The translations under genes and the position numbers were made by a program. DNA of 64,000 nucleotides from Luoshenia tenuis (GTDB lineage Bacteria > Bacillota > Clostridia > Christensenellales > GCA-900066905): NCBI RefSeq assembly GCF_014384745.1, contig NZ_JACRSO010000001.1, positions 930,001 to 994,000 on the forward strand, given 5' to 3'. How positions within the stretch are numbered: position 1 is the first letter of the stretch; every line of letters starts with the position of its first letter. Positions 1 through 7,878 of this stretch are shown piece after piece. The notes below the pieces were generated by a model. That model saw nothing but the letters and a program-made list of their open reading frames with translations. It ran no database searches and was not told the origin of the DNA.

Positions 1-278
1 TTCTCAATCCCCATCGAAGAGATCATAATAACGTTGGGCATCTTGCCATAGCCGCCAGCCCGCAGTTTTTTGAGCACTTCTATCCCATCCAGTTTCGACA
101 GGACAACGTCAAGGATCACCACATCCGGCTGATACTCCTCGATCATTCCCAACGCCGATAGTCCGTCCGCCGCTTCACCGCACAGTTCGTAACCCTCTAA
201 ATCGCCGAAATAGTCCACGAACATCCCGCGGATCACCGCATCATCGTCCACTACAAGTAGTTTGACTGGATCAGCCAT
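1..278 (-). CDS. spo0A: Spo0A-like response regulator, receiver domain (3' end outside window)
   Basis: The gene runs off the left edge; 92 codons are visible. They form a CheY-type receiver: acidic pair D11/D12, phospho-acceptor D57 in VVILDVVLSKLDG, and the beta-4 strand with S87 in NVIMISSMG. The wording PDVVILD and MPNVIMISSMG is close to the receiver of the sporulation master regulator Spo0A rather than to OmpR- or NarL-type regulators, but the DNA-binding domain that would settle this is not in the window. Start is ATG at 278 with GAGGGGG nine bases upstream. Spo0A is phosphorylated through a relay or directly by sensor kinases and switches stationary-phase and sporulation genes. The spore genes dpaA and dpaB in the same window fit. 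A different single-domain or two-domain regulator remains possible. Confidence 0.6.
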   Translation of the reverse strand, partial: MADPVKLLVVDDDAVIRGMFVDYFGDLEGYELCGEAADGLSALGMIEEYQPDVVILDVVLSKLDGIEVLKKLRAGGYGKMPNVIMISSMGIE

Positions 279-401
279 TTCAAAGTATCCCCCTCTTAAG
301 AACTTCTTCGTTTGTAAATGAAAACTTTATTGCTTTTGACACAAATCTAGAATTGCTCTTCAGTCGCAAAAACACATTGCTTTTCCGGAAATAACCTGCT
401 T

Positions 402-424
402 TATTCGACCACATGTGAATTATA
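402..424 (-). promoter_or_regulatory. spo0A promoter region, SigA extended -10 plus SigH-like -10
   Basis: On the minus strand TATAAT lies at 424-419 with an upstream TGA (extended -10) and a weak TTGTAC 17 bases further up. The -10 hexamer sits in the centre of a perfect palindrome TGTGA-ATTATA-TCACA (414-429). Just downstream, GTCGAATAA (410-402) matches the SigH -10 pattern RnnGAATww, although I do not see a matching -35. Spo0A-box-like heptamers: exact TGTCGAA at 560-566 (plus strand), one-mismatch versions at 459-465 and 404-410. The remainder of the 279-673 intergenic stretch is AT-rich and holds no credible gene. Confidence 0.5.
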
Positions 425-627
425 TCACACTATATTGGGCAGTACAATGGCCGTATTTTGTCGACTTCTCTGTTTTTTTGCCATAAATTTACGATTGTAT
501 CTATATTTTTTTACAACTCAGATGTAAAATCAGCAAAATAACTGAGCTGCCGCTGCACTTGTCGAAACGGGTAGTTACCGGCCGCCGCCAACTATATAGA
601 ATTTAACTGCAAAATTGATAATAAAGA

Positions 628-666
628 GGAGATGGCTCCCGCCACATTCTGCGGGCCGCCATCTCC
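628..666 (-). terminator. Probable terminator of glpK
   Basis: Inverted repeat GGAGATGGC (628-636) / GCCATCTCC (658-666) directly after the glpK stop codon, with a GC-rich inner part. On the minus strand it is followed by TCTTTATTATC, a poor U tract, so termination strength is uncertain. Confidence 0.6.
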
Positions 667-673
667 ATTATTT

Positions 674-2167
674 CTACTGTTCAGCCCATCCCAGCGATCG
701 TTTAACCGCACGCTGCCACAGGCGATACTTGCCTTCCCGTTCCTGCTCTGGCATTTGGGGGTCAAAATGCGCGCTGATCGCATAGCGCGCCTTCAGCTCT
801 TCACGGTCCTTCCATACGCCGGCAGCCAATCCGGCCAGACAGGCCGCGCCCAGCGCCGTGGTCTCGATAATCTTCGGCCGCTCTACCGTAACGTTTAGAA
901 TGTCTGATTGGAACTGCATCAAAAAGCCATTGGCACTTGCGCCGCCATCCACCCGCAGGGTGTTCAGCTTGATGCCAGAATCAGCCTCCATAGCCGTAAG
1001 CACATCCCTTGTCTGATAGGCGATCGCTTCCAACGCCGCGCGCACGATATGTGCGCGTCCAGCTCCGCGGGTCAACCCCACAATGATGCCCCGGCTGTAC
1101 ATATCCCAATGGGGTGCGCCCAGGCCCGTAAAGGCCGGCACCAACACCACGCCATCCGTATCCGGCACCGAGCGGGCCACCTCCTCGGAATCCGAGGATT
1201 TTTCGATCAGCCCCATCTCGTCGCGCAGCCACTGTACCGTAGCGCCGCCCATAAAGATACTGCCCTCCAGGGCGTACTCCACCTGTCCCCCAATGCCCCA
1301 GGCGATGGTGGTCAACAGGTTGTTTTTGCTGTTTACCGGCTCGGTACCCGTGTTCATCAGCAGGAAACAGCCCGTGCCGTAGGTATTTTTAGCCATACCC
1401 GGTTCAAAACAGGTCTGCCCGAACAAGGCGGCATGCTGGTCGCCCGCAACGCCAAATATCGGCACCTCGCCACCCAGAATACTGGTATTCATCACCCCAA
1501 ACAGGCCGCTGGAGGGCAACACCTCCGGCATCAATTCGATGGGGATATCAAATGCGCGCAGCAATTCTTCATCCCAGCAGAGATCGTGAATATTATAGAG
1601 CATCGTACGCGAGGCATTAGAATAATCCGTTACATGCGCACGGCTGCCGGTCAGGTTCCAGATCAGCCAGGTATCCACCGTGCCGAACATCAGCTCGCCC
1701 CGGGCTGCCCGTTCGCGGGATCCCGGCACATGGTCCAGAATCCATTTGATCTTGGTCCCAGAGAAATATGGGTCTAAAATCAAGCCCGTCTTTTCCTTGA
1801 TGGTGCCGGCCATGCCGTCCTTTTCCAGCTTTTCGATCTCAGAAGCCGTCCTGCGGCACTGCCACACGATGGCGTTATAAATCGGCTCGCCGGTCTTTTT
1901 GTCCCAAATAATGGTCGTTTCGCGTTGGTTCGTGATCCCTACCCCGGAGAGGTTAGAGGCATTGAGCCCTGCGCGCACCATGACCTCCCGCAGCACCTCC
2001 ACCTGGGTGTTGAGGATATCCATCGGATCGTGCTCAATCCAGCCGGGCTGCGGGTAGATCTGCTCAAACTCGCGGTTGGATACCGCGACAATCTGCCCCA
2101 GCTCGTCGAATACAATCGCCCGGGAACTGGTCGTCCCCTGGTCTAACGCCACAATATATTTCCCCAT
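674..2167 (-). CDS. glpK: Glycerol kinase
   Basis: FGGY-family kinase that converts glycerol and ATP to sn-glycerol 3-phosphate in the cytoplasm. The 497-residue product has the usual length and signatures: N-terminal phosphate-1 loop YIVALDQGTTSSRA, catalytic region around the HVTDYSNASRTMLYN stretch, GVAGDQHAALFGQ, and the C-terminal adenosine-binding segment LRVDGGASANGFLMQ. Start is ATG at 2167 with AAGGGGGAGC eight bases upstream; an upstream in-frame codon would add seven residues (MQRRGST) but lacks a ribosome site. It stands alone: no glpF, glpD or antiterminator glpP is adjacent. A SigA-type promoter lies at 2220-2248. Confidence 0.97.
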   Translation of the reverse strand: MGKYIVALDQGTTSSRAIVFDELGQIVAVSNREFEQIYPQPGWIEHDPMDILNTQVEVLREVMVRAGLNASNLSGVGITNQRETTIIWDKKTGEPIYNAIVWQCRRTASEIEKLEKDGMAGTIKEKTGLILDPYFSGTKIKWILDHVPGSRERAARGELMFGTVDTWLIWNLTGSRAHVTDYSNASRTMLYNIHDLCWDEELLRAFDIPIELMPEVLPSSGLFGVMNTSILGGEVPIFGVAGDQHAALFGQTCFEPGMAKNTYGTGCFLLMNTGTEPVNSKNNLLTTIAWGIGGQVEYALEGSIFMGGATVQWLRDEMGLIEKSSDSEEVARSVPDTDGVVLVPAFTGLGAPHWDMYSRGIIVGLTRGAGRAHIVRAALEAIAYQTRDVLTAMEADSGIKLNTLRVDGGASANGFLMQFQSDILNVTVERPKIIETTALGAACLAGLAAGVWKDREELKARYAISAHFDPQMPEQEREGKYRLWQRAVKRSLGWAEQ

Positions 2168-2219
2168 CGTGCTCCCCCTTCGCTGCATATGCTAATTATT
2201 ATAAATCGTTAATATACTT

Positions 2220-2248
2220 ATTGTACTATCTAAAAACCATGCTGTAAA
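2220..2248 (-). promoter_or_regulatory. glpK promoter (SigA type)
   Basis: Minus strand TTTACA (2248-2243), 17-base spacer, TACAAT (2225-2220); each hexamer has five of six consensus bases. It leaves a leader of roughly 45 bases before the glpK start. Confidence 0.65.
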
Positions 2249-2317
2249 GATACGGACACTTCTATTTAAATGCGCATATATTGGTAATTGAATAAAACTG
2301 CAAGGAGGGCCTTTATA

Positions 2318-2608
2318 ATGATTCGCAATGCTGATCGGTCGCCGATTCCTTTTACGCCTTTTTTCACGCCGGGCGATACGCCCACCTATCTATCCCTGCG
2401 GGACCGCATCGCGGCAACAAGCGCCGCGGACCCCGCTCCAAAGACTGCTGAACAAACGCAGGATGCGCCACAAAACGAAATGCCTACACTAGAGCCTCAA
2501 TACATAACGCCCGCGCCTCAGGTCGCATCCCAAGTCAGGGCCTATAGCGCCTATAAAGCCGTCCTGGCGCGGCACGATGTAGCCCGTCACTCCGCCGGCA
2601 CCGAATAG
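2318..2608 (+). CDS. Hypothetical protein, Pro/Ala-rich, 96 aa
   Basis: I do not recognise a family. The start is ATG at 2318 with an excellent AAGGAGGG seven bases upstream, which is the main reason to believe it is translated; an earlier in-frame codon at 2288 has no such site. The product has a short hydrophobic/proline-rich N-terminus (IPFTPFFTPGDTPTYLSL), no membrane segment or signal peptide, and a proline/alanine/glutamine-rich middle that is probably disordered. It is divergent from glpK and its last 22 bases overlap the convergent MGMT-family gene. Confidence 0.5.
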   Translation: MIRNADRSPIPFTPFFTPGDTPTYLSLRDRIAATSAADPAPKTAEQTQDAPQNEMPTLEPQYITPAPQVASQVRAYSAYKAVLARHDVARHSAGTE

Positions 2609-2919
2609 ATTTTACCATCCCATCGGCTGATTGCAAGGTCTACGTGGCCGTTTGCCAAAAAAACAACGCCTTCATCTTCCAACATTTTTTGCTGCAGCCC
2701 CTGTCCGCCAAACGCATCACCTGGCGCCATGGAGCCGTCCGCGCGTATCACCCGGTGACAGGGCAGGCCTGCCGGCGCATGCCGCATCGCCTGGCCTACC
2801 AGCCGCGCGGCGCGCGGATGGCCGCAAAGCAGTGCCAGCTGCCCATAGGTCGCCACTTTGCCGCGCGGTATCGCCGCGCACAGGGCGTAAATACGCCCGT
2901 ATAGACCCGGATCAGGCAC
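2587..2919 (-). CDS. MGMT-family DNA-binding protein, possible O6-alkylguanine methyltransferase
   Basis: A 110-residue protein corresponding only to the C-terminal, DNA-binding half of O6-methylguanine-DNA methyltransferases. It carries GLPCHRVIRADG with the alkyl-accepting cysteine at residue 54, preceded by the winged-helix part (IPRGKVATYGQLALLCGHPRAARLVGQA). The active-site cysteine separates it from alkyltransferase-like proteins (which have PWHRV), so direct repair is possible, but the N-terminal ribonuclease-H-like domain of Ogt/Ada is absent. Start is GTG at 2919 after AAAAGGAGTG. Its 3' end overlaps the convergent 96-residue gene by 22 bases. Confidence 0.85.
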   Translation of the reverse strand: MPDPGLYGRIYALCAAIPRGKVATYGQLALLCGHPRAARLVGQAMRHAPAGLPCHRVIRADGSMAPGDAFGGQGLQQKMLEDEGVVFLANGHVDLAISRWDGKIYSVPAE

Positions 2920-2951
2920 GTTTTTTCACTCCTTTTTGTCATTATAGCACA

Positions 2952-2981
2952 AAGGGCCTGCCGCAGTTGCGGCAGGCCCTT
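2952..2981 (-). terminator. Terminator of the Gld-like ABC operon
   Basis: Perfect 14-base stem AAGGGCCTGCCGCA / TGCGGCAGGCCCTT with a two-base loop, 15 bases after the last gene of the operon. The following minus-strand bases TTTGTGCTATAAT form a weak U tract and then a -10-like box that may serve the MGMT gene. Confidence 0.75.
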
Positions 2982-2995
2982 AGCTTTTACAGCGC

Positions 2996-4498
2996 TTACT
3001 TGTCGTATTCGCCGTTCATCAGCTTATCGTATTCTTCAAACAGTTGCTGTACGCGCCATTTCTCAATGTACAGCCCGGTATCCGCGCCATTCTTGCGGAC
3101 GGCATAATCCTTCACGCCGTAAGGAATATACTCAATGGTCTCTACGTGGCCATCATTGATGGTGAACTTGAACGTGATCTCGGCGTCGCCTTCCACCACG
3201 GCGCCCTCCTCCAGCTTACCATCTACCGATACGCCTACCAGCGTTTGGTAGAAGCTGCGGAACCCGGCCTCCTGCAGGTCTTTCCCATCGGACTTGGCAT
3301 TTTCATGCAGGATCTCCTTGCCCTTGCCATCCAGCTTGGGTTCACCGTTCTCGTCCATCTCTTTCTCGTGGTCCATCGTGATCTCAAAGCTGCGATCCGC
3401 CGAAGTCGCCTCAATCTTATCCACAACGTTGATGTTATAAATCTGCGTGAACCGTGCGATCAGCTGGAACGGATCCAGATCGTTCAGCGTCGTCAGCGAG
3501 CTTTCCAGCATGGCGTATACCGCTGGGTCACCAGGCGCCTGCACGTATACGTTGCCATTGCCATCGCTAGAGCCGATATTCAACTCAAATACCTGCCCGT
3601 CAGAATCTTCCATATACAGGTTCATCTGCGGATCGTCCAACCCATATTGAGTCAGGTCCTCCGGCTTATTATCGATCAGGTACAGCGGCGCCAGCATGGT
3701 CAGGTTCGAGAAAAACTGGTTGCCCTGGTAGGAATCCAGCGAGGCATAGTATGGCTCGCTCATCACCCAGTTGGAGTAACCCAGCATCTCATCATCGCCC
3801 AAATCGATGATCAGGTTATCGCCATCCTTACGGGTCACGTGGAACTTGAGCAGCTGCTCGACGTTCACGTAGTTGCTGGGGATATCCCAGTAATCCTCCA
3901 GCTTGTCAGAAAACAGGCTGGCCGTGGCATTATCCACCAGAAAAATAGCGTTGCGTCCCTCGCGCATCATGTACATAGAGGCGCTATCTGGCGAAGCGTT
4001 GCCCACCTCGCAGGTGATCGTGCTGCCATCATTTTTAGTGATCAACACAGAGGCGGAAGGGTTGTTAAAGCCAAATTCAGCCATCCGGTCCTCAGAGGGG
4101 TTCTCCTCTACTACCTCAGTACCCATCAGGATCAGCGTGGTAGAAACAAAACTTTGGATACTGCTGGAGTTAAGCTTACCATCCTCCGCACCCTTTATCG
4201 TCCAAGTACGGTTGCCCTCGTCATCCTTTTGGGCATAAAACTCCAAAGAGCCGTTGGCACTGGTGGTCTTGATACTGGCAATGTCCTCTTCCTTTTCTGC
4301 CACCAGCGTCAATTTTGCCATATCGCTGATCTGCTGCTCGGTCAGCTGGTCGCTTTGCCCGCTATTATCCTGGGTCAAAAGCACTACAGCCACCGTCGCC
4401 CCCGCCAAGAGCACCAGTACAACCAGCATGATGATCAGGTTGCGGGTCTTTTTGGTCATCGGTTTTTTCTCTTTTTTCACGGTTGTCTCTTGCGCCAT
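2996..4498 (-). CDS. DUF4340 domain protein of Gld-like ABC system
   Basis: 500 residues: a short Lys-rich cytoplasmic N-terminus, one membrane segment at about residues 20-42 (NLIIMLVVLVLLAGATVAVVLL), then a large extracytoplasmic part that belongs to the DUF4340 family (repeated beta-rich modules, e.g. LTLVAEKEEDIASIKT and FGFNNPSASVLI). Its biochemical role is unknown. It is the last gene of a four-gene operon with an ABC ATPase, an ABC-2 permease and a GldG-like protein; its ATG overlaps the preceding stop codon (TAATG at 4500-4496), which points to translational coupling. Confidence 0.8.
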   Translation of the reverse strand: MAQETTVKKEKKPMTKKTRNLIIMLVVLVLLAGATVAVVLLTQDNSGQSDQLTEQQISDMAKLTLVAEKEEDIASIKTTSANGSLEFYAQKDDEGNRTWTIKGAEDGKLNSSSIQSFVSTTLILMGTEVVEENPSEDRMAEFGFNNPSASVLITKNDGSTITCEVGNASPDSASMYMMREGRNAIFLVDNATASLFSDKLEDYWDIPSNYVNVEQLLKFHVTRKDGDNLIIDLGDDEMLGYSNWVMSEPYYASLDSYQGNQFFSNLTMLAPLYLIDNKPEDLTQYGLDDPQMNLYMEDSDGQVFELNIGSSDGNGNVYVQAPGDPAVYAMLESSLTTLNDLDPFQLIARFTQIYNINVVDKIEATSADRSFEITMDHEKEMDENGEPKLDGKGKEILHENAKSDGKDLQEAGFRSFYQTLVGVSVDGKLEEGAVVEGDAEITFKFTINDGHVETIEYIPYGVKDYAVRKNGADTGLYIEKWRVQQLFEEYDKLMNGEYDK

Positions 4499-5976
4499 TA
4501 CAGGTGCCTCCTTCTGAGATAAACCGTCAGGCCGATCACCAGCAGGATCACTGGCAGGGTGATAATGCTAACCGCCATCAGCGTGTACAACTGCGCCTGT
4601 GTCGTAATATTCAGCGTGCTGCTTCCCAGCGACTTGGAGGAGATCGTAATATCGCTGCCCTTTTCCGTCTGCATCCAGCTCAGCGAGTTGAGCACCAGAT
4701 CCTGGTTGCCGAACATCGACAGGAAATCGCCGGACTGCACGAAGGACGAGGATGCAAACCCTACGAAGTAAGCGCTGTTATCGTCGTTCATGGCGTCTAC
4801 GCGCTTGGAGGTGACACCCAGATTGAACGGGCCAGACGGGTCGCCTTCCTCCCGGGTAGTCGTCATATTTTCATTGGCAACGTCAGTCTTGGCGTATGAA
4901 TTCGCAGAGCTGGTCAGGAATACCTCCGTCTCGATATCCGTACGCTCGATATCCGACAGGGTGATACTGCCGCTTACCGGAAGGATCGCCGGACGGCCAT
5001 CGCGCGAGAGCTTGTTGGTGATCTCATGCGTCCCATAGGTCGGCACCAGATAGAAAGGACTGTTATAATACGCGCCGGTATCTTCTTCGCCCACCAGGTC
5101 ATTATTAAAGGTCACATCAAACATCGCGGCGATGGAGTCAAACCGCTCCAGCGAAGCCGCATCGATCACCGTATCCCGGAACATGATGACGCGCCCGCCC
5201 TCATTTACGATGAACTTCTCGATCTTCAGCCGCTCATCCTCGCTCAGGTCGATCTGCGGGGAAACGATCATCAGCGTATCGCCTTTTTTCAGCTCCACAT
5301 CGCTTTCCGCCAGGTTCAGCTCTTCCACCTGATAGTTATTATCCTCCAGGCTGGTGCGCAGCGTAGTCAGATTGGAAAGCTTGGGTTCCTGATGACCCTG
5401 TAGCAGATAGATCATCGGGGTATCCTCATTGGTGATGTACACCAGCGCCGAGATGATGCGCTGCTCGACCTGAAGGCCGGAGGTCTTTTGCTGATAGGTC
5501 TGATAGTCGATCGTAGTCTCGTACAGATCATCCTGCGAATACACCTTAAAGCGCGTCTTCTCAGGATTGGTGACGATCAAAGAGCCACGAGCGATAGAAG
5601 TCGCCTTATCGGAGTTAAACTGCTCCGCAAACGAGGGGTTCTTGATCGGGTCCACGTTCTGGATACTGATCCGGCTGGAAGCAGCCTGGATCTTTTGCAG
5701 CGCATTTTCGATCGTAGTATCTCCGTTGCCCGCCTCAAAGGTGGTATAGATTACGATATCCTGATCCAGGTTATTGATGTATTCCTGCGCATCGGCGGAC
5801 AGGCTGAACAGCTGATTTCGCGTCATATCCAGCGTCAGGCCGTACTTGTCGCTGAGCGTGCCCACCAATACGTTGATGACGATTACGATCGCAATGACCA
5901 CCGCGGTAATAATGGCGGCATAGGAACCGTATTTAAGCCGCGTTTTATTGAACTTATGCTTTTCGTTTTTAGCCAT
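4498..5976 (-). CDS. GldG-like ABC-associated extracellular protein
   Basis: 492 residues with an N-terminal membrane segment (about 18-38), a long extracytoplasmic region and a C-terminal membrane segment (about 463-485, followed by YLRRRHL). The region after the first helix (LTLDMTRNQLFSLSADAQEYI) and the PMIYLLQGHQEP and IFRDT-like stretches are typical of the GldG/IFT52-like family found beside ABC-2 permeases. In Bacteroidetes GldFG with GldA was linked to gliding; in Firmicutes the substrate is unknown. ATG at 5976 follows GGAAGGGGG. Confidence 0.8.
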   Translation of the reverse strand: MAKNEKHKFNKTRLKYGSYAAIITAVVIAIVIVINVLVGTLSDKYGLTLDMTRNQLFSLSADAQEYINNLDQDIVIYTTFEAGNGDTTIENALQKIQAASSRISIQNVDPIKNPSFAEQFNSDKATSIARGSLIVTNPEKTRFKVYSQDDLYETTIDYQTYQQKTSGLQVEQRIISALVYITNEDTPMIYLLQGHQEPKLSNLTTLRTSLEDNNYQVEELNLAESDVELKKGDTLMIVSPQIDLSEDERLKIEKFIVNEGGRVIMFRDTVIDAASLERFDSIAAMFDVTFNNDLVGEEDTGAYYNSPFYLVPTYGTHEITNKLSRDGRPAILPVSGSITLSDIERTDIETEVFLTSSANSYAKTDVANENMTTTREEGDPSGPFNLGVTSKRVDAMNDDNSAYFVGFASSSFVQSGDFLSMFGNQDLVLNSLSWMQTEKGSDITISSKSLGSSTLNITTQAQLYTLMAVSIITLPVILLVIGLTVYLRRRHL

Positions 5977-5992
5977 TTTCTCCGCCCCCTTC

Positions 5993-6703
5993 CTAGCTCT
6001 GGCTCCATCTTCTCTTCTCGAGTACGCGGACGGTCAAGAAGACGAAGATTGCGCTGAAGCTGATATAATATATAGTAGAAGAAAGCGAAACCACGCCGTA
6101 AATATAATCCGTCAACCGGGAACCGATGGAGAACCAGCTCAGGATGTTGACCAGCCAGTCCACCTGGATGCTGGGCGTGACTACATCCAGCAGATAAAAC
6201 ACCAGCAGCAGCGCAAAGGTGGAGGCCGCCGCGCTGACCTGGTTTTCGGATAGAGCGGACATGAACAGGCCCACCGAGATAAACGAGCATCCCATCAGGA
6301 AAAAGCCGATGTATCCGGCAGCGATCTCGCTGGCGGAAGGATCGCCCAGTGCGCTTAGGATAATGGGGAAAATAAAGGTCAATACGATGGTGAGCAAGAA
6401 CATGCACACCGCCGCCAGATATTTACCCACCACCACCGAAGAGATCGGAAGCGGGGAGGTGAGCAGCAGCTGGTCCGTTTTGCTTTTTTTCTCCTCAGAA
6501 AGCAGCCGCATGGTCAAAAGCGGAACGACGAACAGGAAAATCAGGCTGATACTGCTGAGTACCGAGTTAAACTGTGAACTGAGCGAAGCTAAGTTGGTGA
6601 GTGCGAAAAACAGGCCCACCACCAGCAGGAAAAAGCCCATAAACACATAGCCGATGGGCGAAAGCAGATATGCCTTCAGCTCTCTTTTTAATACCGCTAG
6701 CAT
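5993..6703 (-). CDS. ABC-2 type permease (GldF-like)
   Basis: 236-residue integral membrane protein with about six predicted helices, starting MLAVLKRELKAYLLSPIGYV, the characteristic amphipathic entry of ABC-2 permeases, and containing LLTMRLLSEEKKSKTDQLL, which is typical for GldF-type permeases (the conserved acidic RLLSEE-K-GT-LL motif). It starts one base after the ATPase stop codon and ends 16 bases before the GldG-like gene, so it is certainly co-transcribed. It should form the membrane channel of the exporter with the upstream ATPase. Confidence 0.88.
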   Translation of the reverse strand: MLAVLKRELKAYLLSPIGYVFMGFFLLVVGLFFALTNLASLSSQFNSVLSSISLIFLFVVPLLTMRLLSEEKKSKTDQLLLTSPLPISSVVVGKYLAAVCMFLLTIVLTFIFPIILSALGDPSASEIAAGYIGFFLMGCSFISVGLFMSALSENQVSAAASTFALLLVFYLLDVVTPSIQVDWLVNILSWFSIGSRLTDYIYGVVSLSSTIYYISFSAIFVFLTVRVLEKRRWSQS

Positions 6704-6704
6704 T

Positions 6705-7652
6705 TTAGTTGGCCCCCTTGTCTTCGTTAGTCAGCTGCAAGAAGATATCTTCCAGCGTCATATCCATCGGGCGCATGGTCAGAATCGGCGTATTCATACG
6801 CGCCATGGTATTAAACACCATCTTGCGTACATCCGTATCCTTATCGGCCTCCAGGATGAAATCATGTGTGCCCGGCTCCATGGAGCCGACCATCTCAACA
6901 TAGCGCACGCCAGTAATATCATATAGCGCTTTGCGCACCTCTTTTTCAGCCCCCAGTACGCGCAGCGAAAGCCGGGAGGACTCGCTGATGCCCCGGGTCA
7001 GGTTCGCCAGAGTGTCCTGCGCTACGATCTCGCCTTTATTGATGATGACCAGCCGTTCGCACACATCCGCCACTTCAGGGAGGATGTGCGAGGAAAGGAT
7101 GACCGTATGCTTTTCACCCAGGTTTTTGATCAGCTTGCGGATCTCGATGATCTGCTTGGGGTCAAGGCCAACGGTAGGTTCGTCAAAAATCAGCACCTCC
7201 GGGTTGCCCACCAGCGCCTGCGCCAGGCCCACGCGCTGTTTATACCCTTTAGAGAGGTTCTTGATCAGGCGCTTGCGCATATCGCTGATCTTCACCAACT
7301 CGCAGATCTCTGCCATATGTGCCTTGCGCTTGCTGCGCTCCACACTTTTGATCTCGCACACAAAGCCTAGATACTCGTCTACCGTCATATCCATATACAG
7401 CGGCGGCTGCTCGGGCAGGTAGCCAATATGGCGCTTGGCTTCCTGCGGCTCTTTAAGCACGTCGTGCCCGTCGATGGAAACCGAACCTTCGGTAGCTGAA
7501 ATATAACCGGTGATAATGTTCATAGTGGTAGACTTGCCCGCGCCATTGCGGCCCAGAAAGCCCAGGATCTCTCCCTTTTCCACTGTGAAGCTTGCGTCTT
7601 TTACGGCGTATTTCTCCCCGTAACGCTTAGACAAATGATCAATCTGGATCAT
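6705..7652 (-). CDS. ABC transporter ATP-binding protein (GldA-like)
   Basis: 315 residues. Walker A GRNGAGKST at 34-42, ABC signature LSKGYKQRVGLAQAL at about 134, Walker B LIFDEPTVGLDP at about 156 and switch histidine in ILSSHILPEV. The C-terminal 80 residues are the extension common to GldA/CcmA-type export ATPases. First gene of the four-gene operon; ATG at 7652 with AAGGGGGGCAGG upstream. It powers the neighbouring permease. Confidence 0.93.
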   Translation of the reverse strand: MIQIDHLSKRYGEKYAVKDASFTVEKGEILGFLGRNGAGKSTTMNIITGYISATEGSVSIDGHDVLKEPQEAKRHIGYLPEQPPLYMDMTVDEYLGFVCEIKSVERSKRKAHMAEICELVKISDMRKRLIKNLSKGYKQRVGLAQALVGNPEVLIFDEPTVGLDPKQIIEIRKLIKNLGEKHTVILSSHILPEVADVCERLVIINKGEIVAQDTLANLTRGISESSRLSLRVLGAEKEVRKALYDITGVRYVEMVGSMEPGTHDFILEADKDTDVRKMVFNTMARMNTPILTMRPMDMTLEDIFLQLTNEDKGAN

Positions 7653-7878
7653 GTCCTGCCCCCCTTAATGAGTTTCGCCTCTGATTATAGCATGGATAGG
7701 GCCTAAATGTGTAAATAATTTGTGAACAATCCCCCCCAACGGCGGTTTTGTAAAACCCTTCAAACCCGCATCACCAAAGGATTTGAAGCTTGTTACATCT
7801 TGATAACGCAATGTGCGGAGCTCTGCATTTTACAAAGCTCCGCACCAGGATGGCATTATATACTTTTACCGTCAATTA

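Noticed and set aside
3044..4522. 492-codon plus-strand open frame opposite the DUF4340 gene
   Set aside because: Pure antisense shadow; the minus-strand frame has a clear membrane anchor, family features and translational coupling.
7814..7844. TGCGGAGCT / AGCTCCGCA hairpin as terminator of the 7879-8946 gene
   Set aside because: Good nine-base stem but no U tract on the minus strand; left unassigned.
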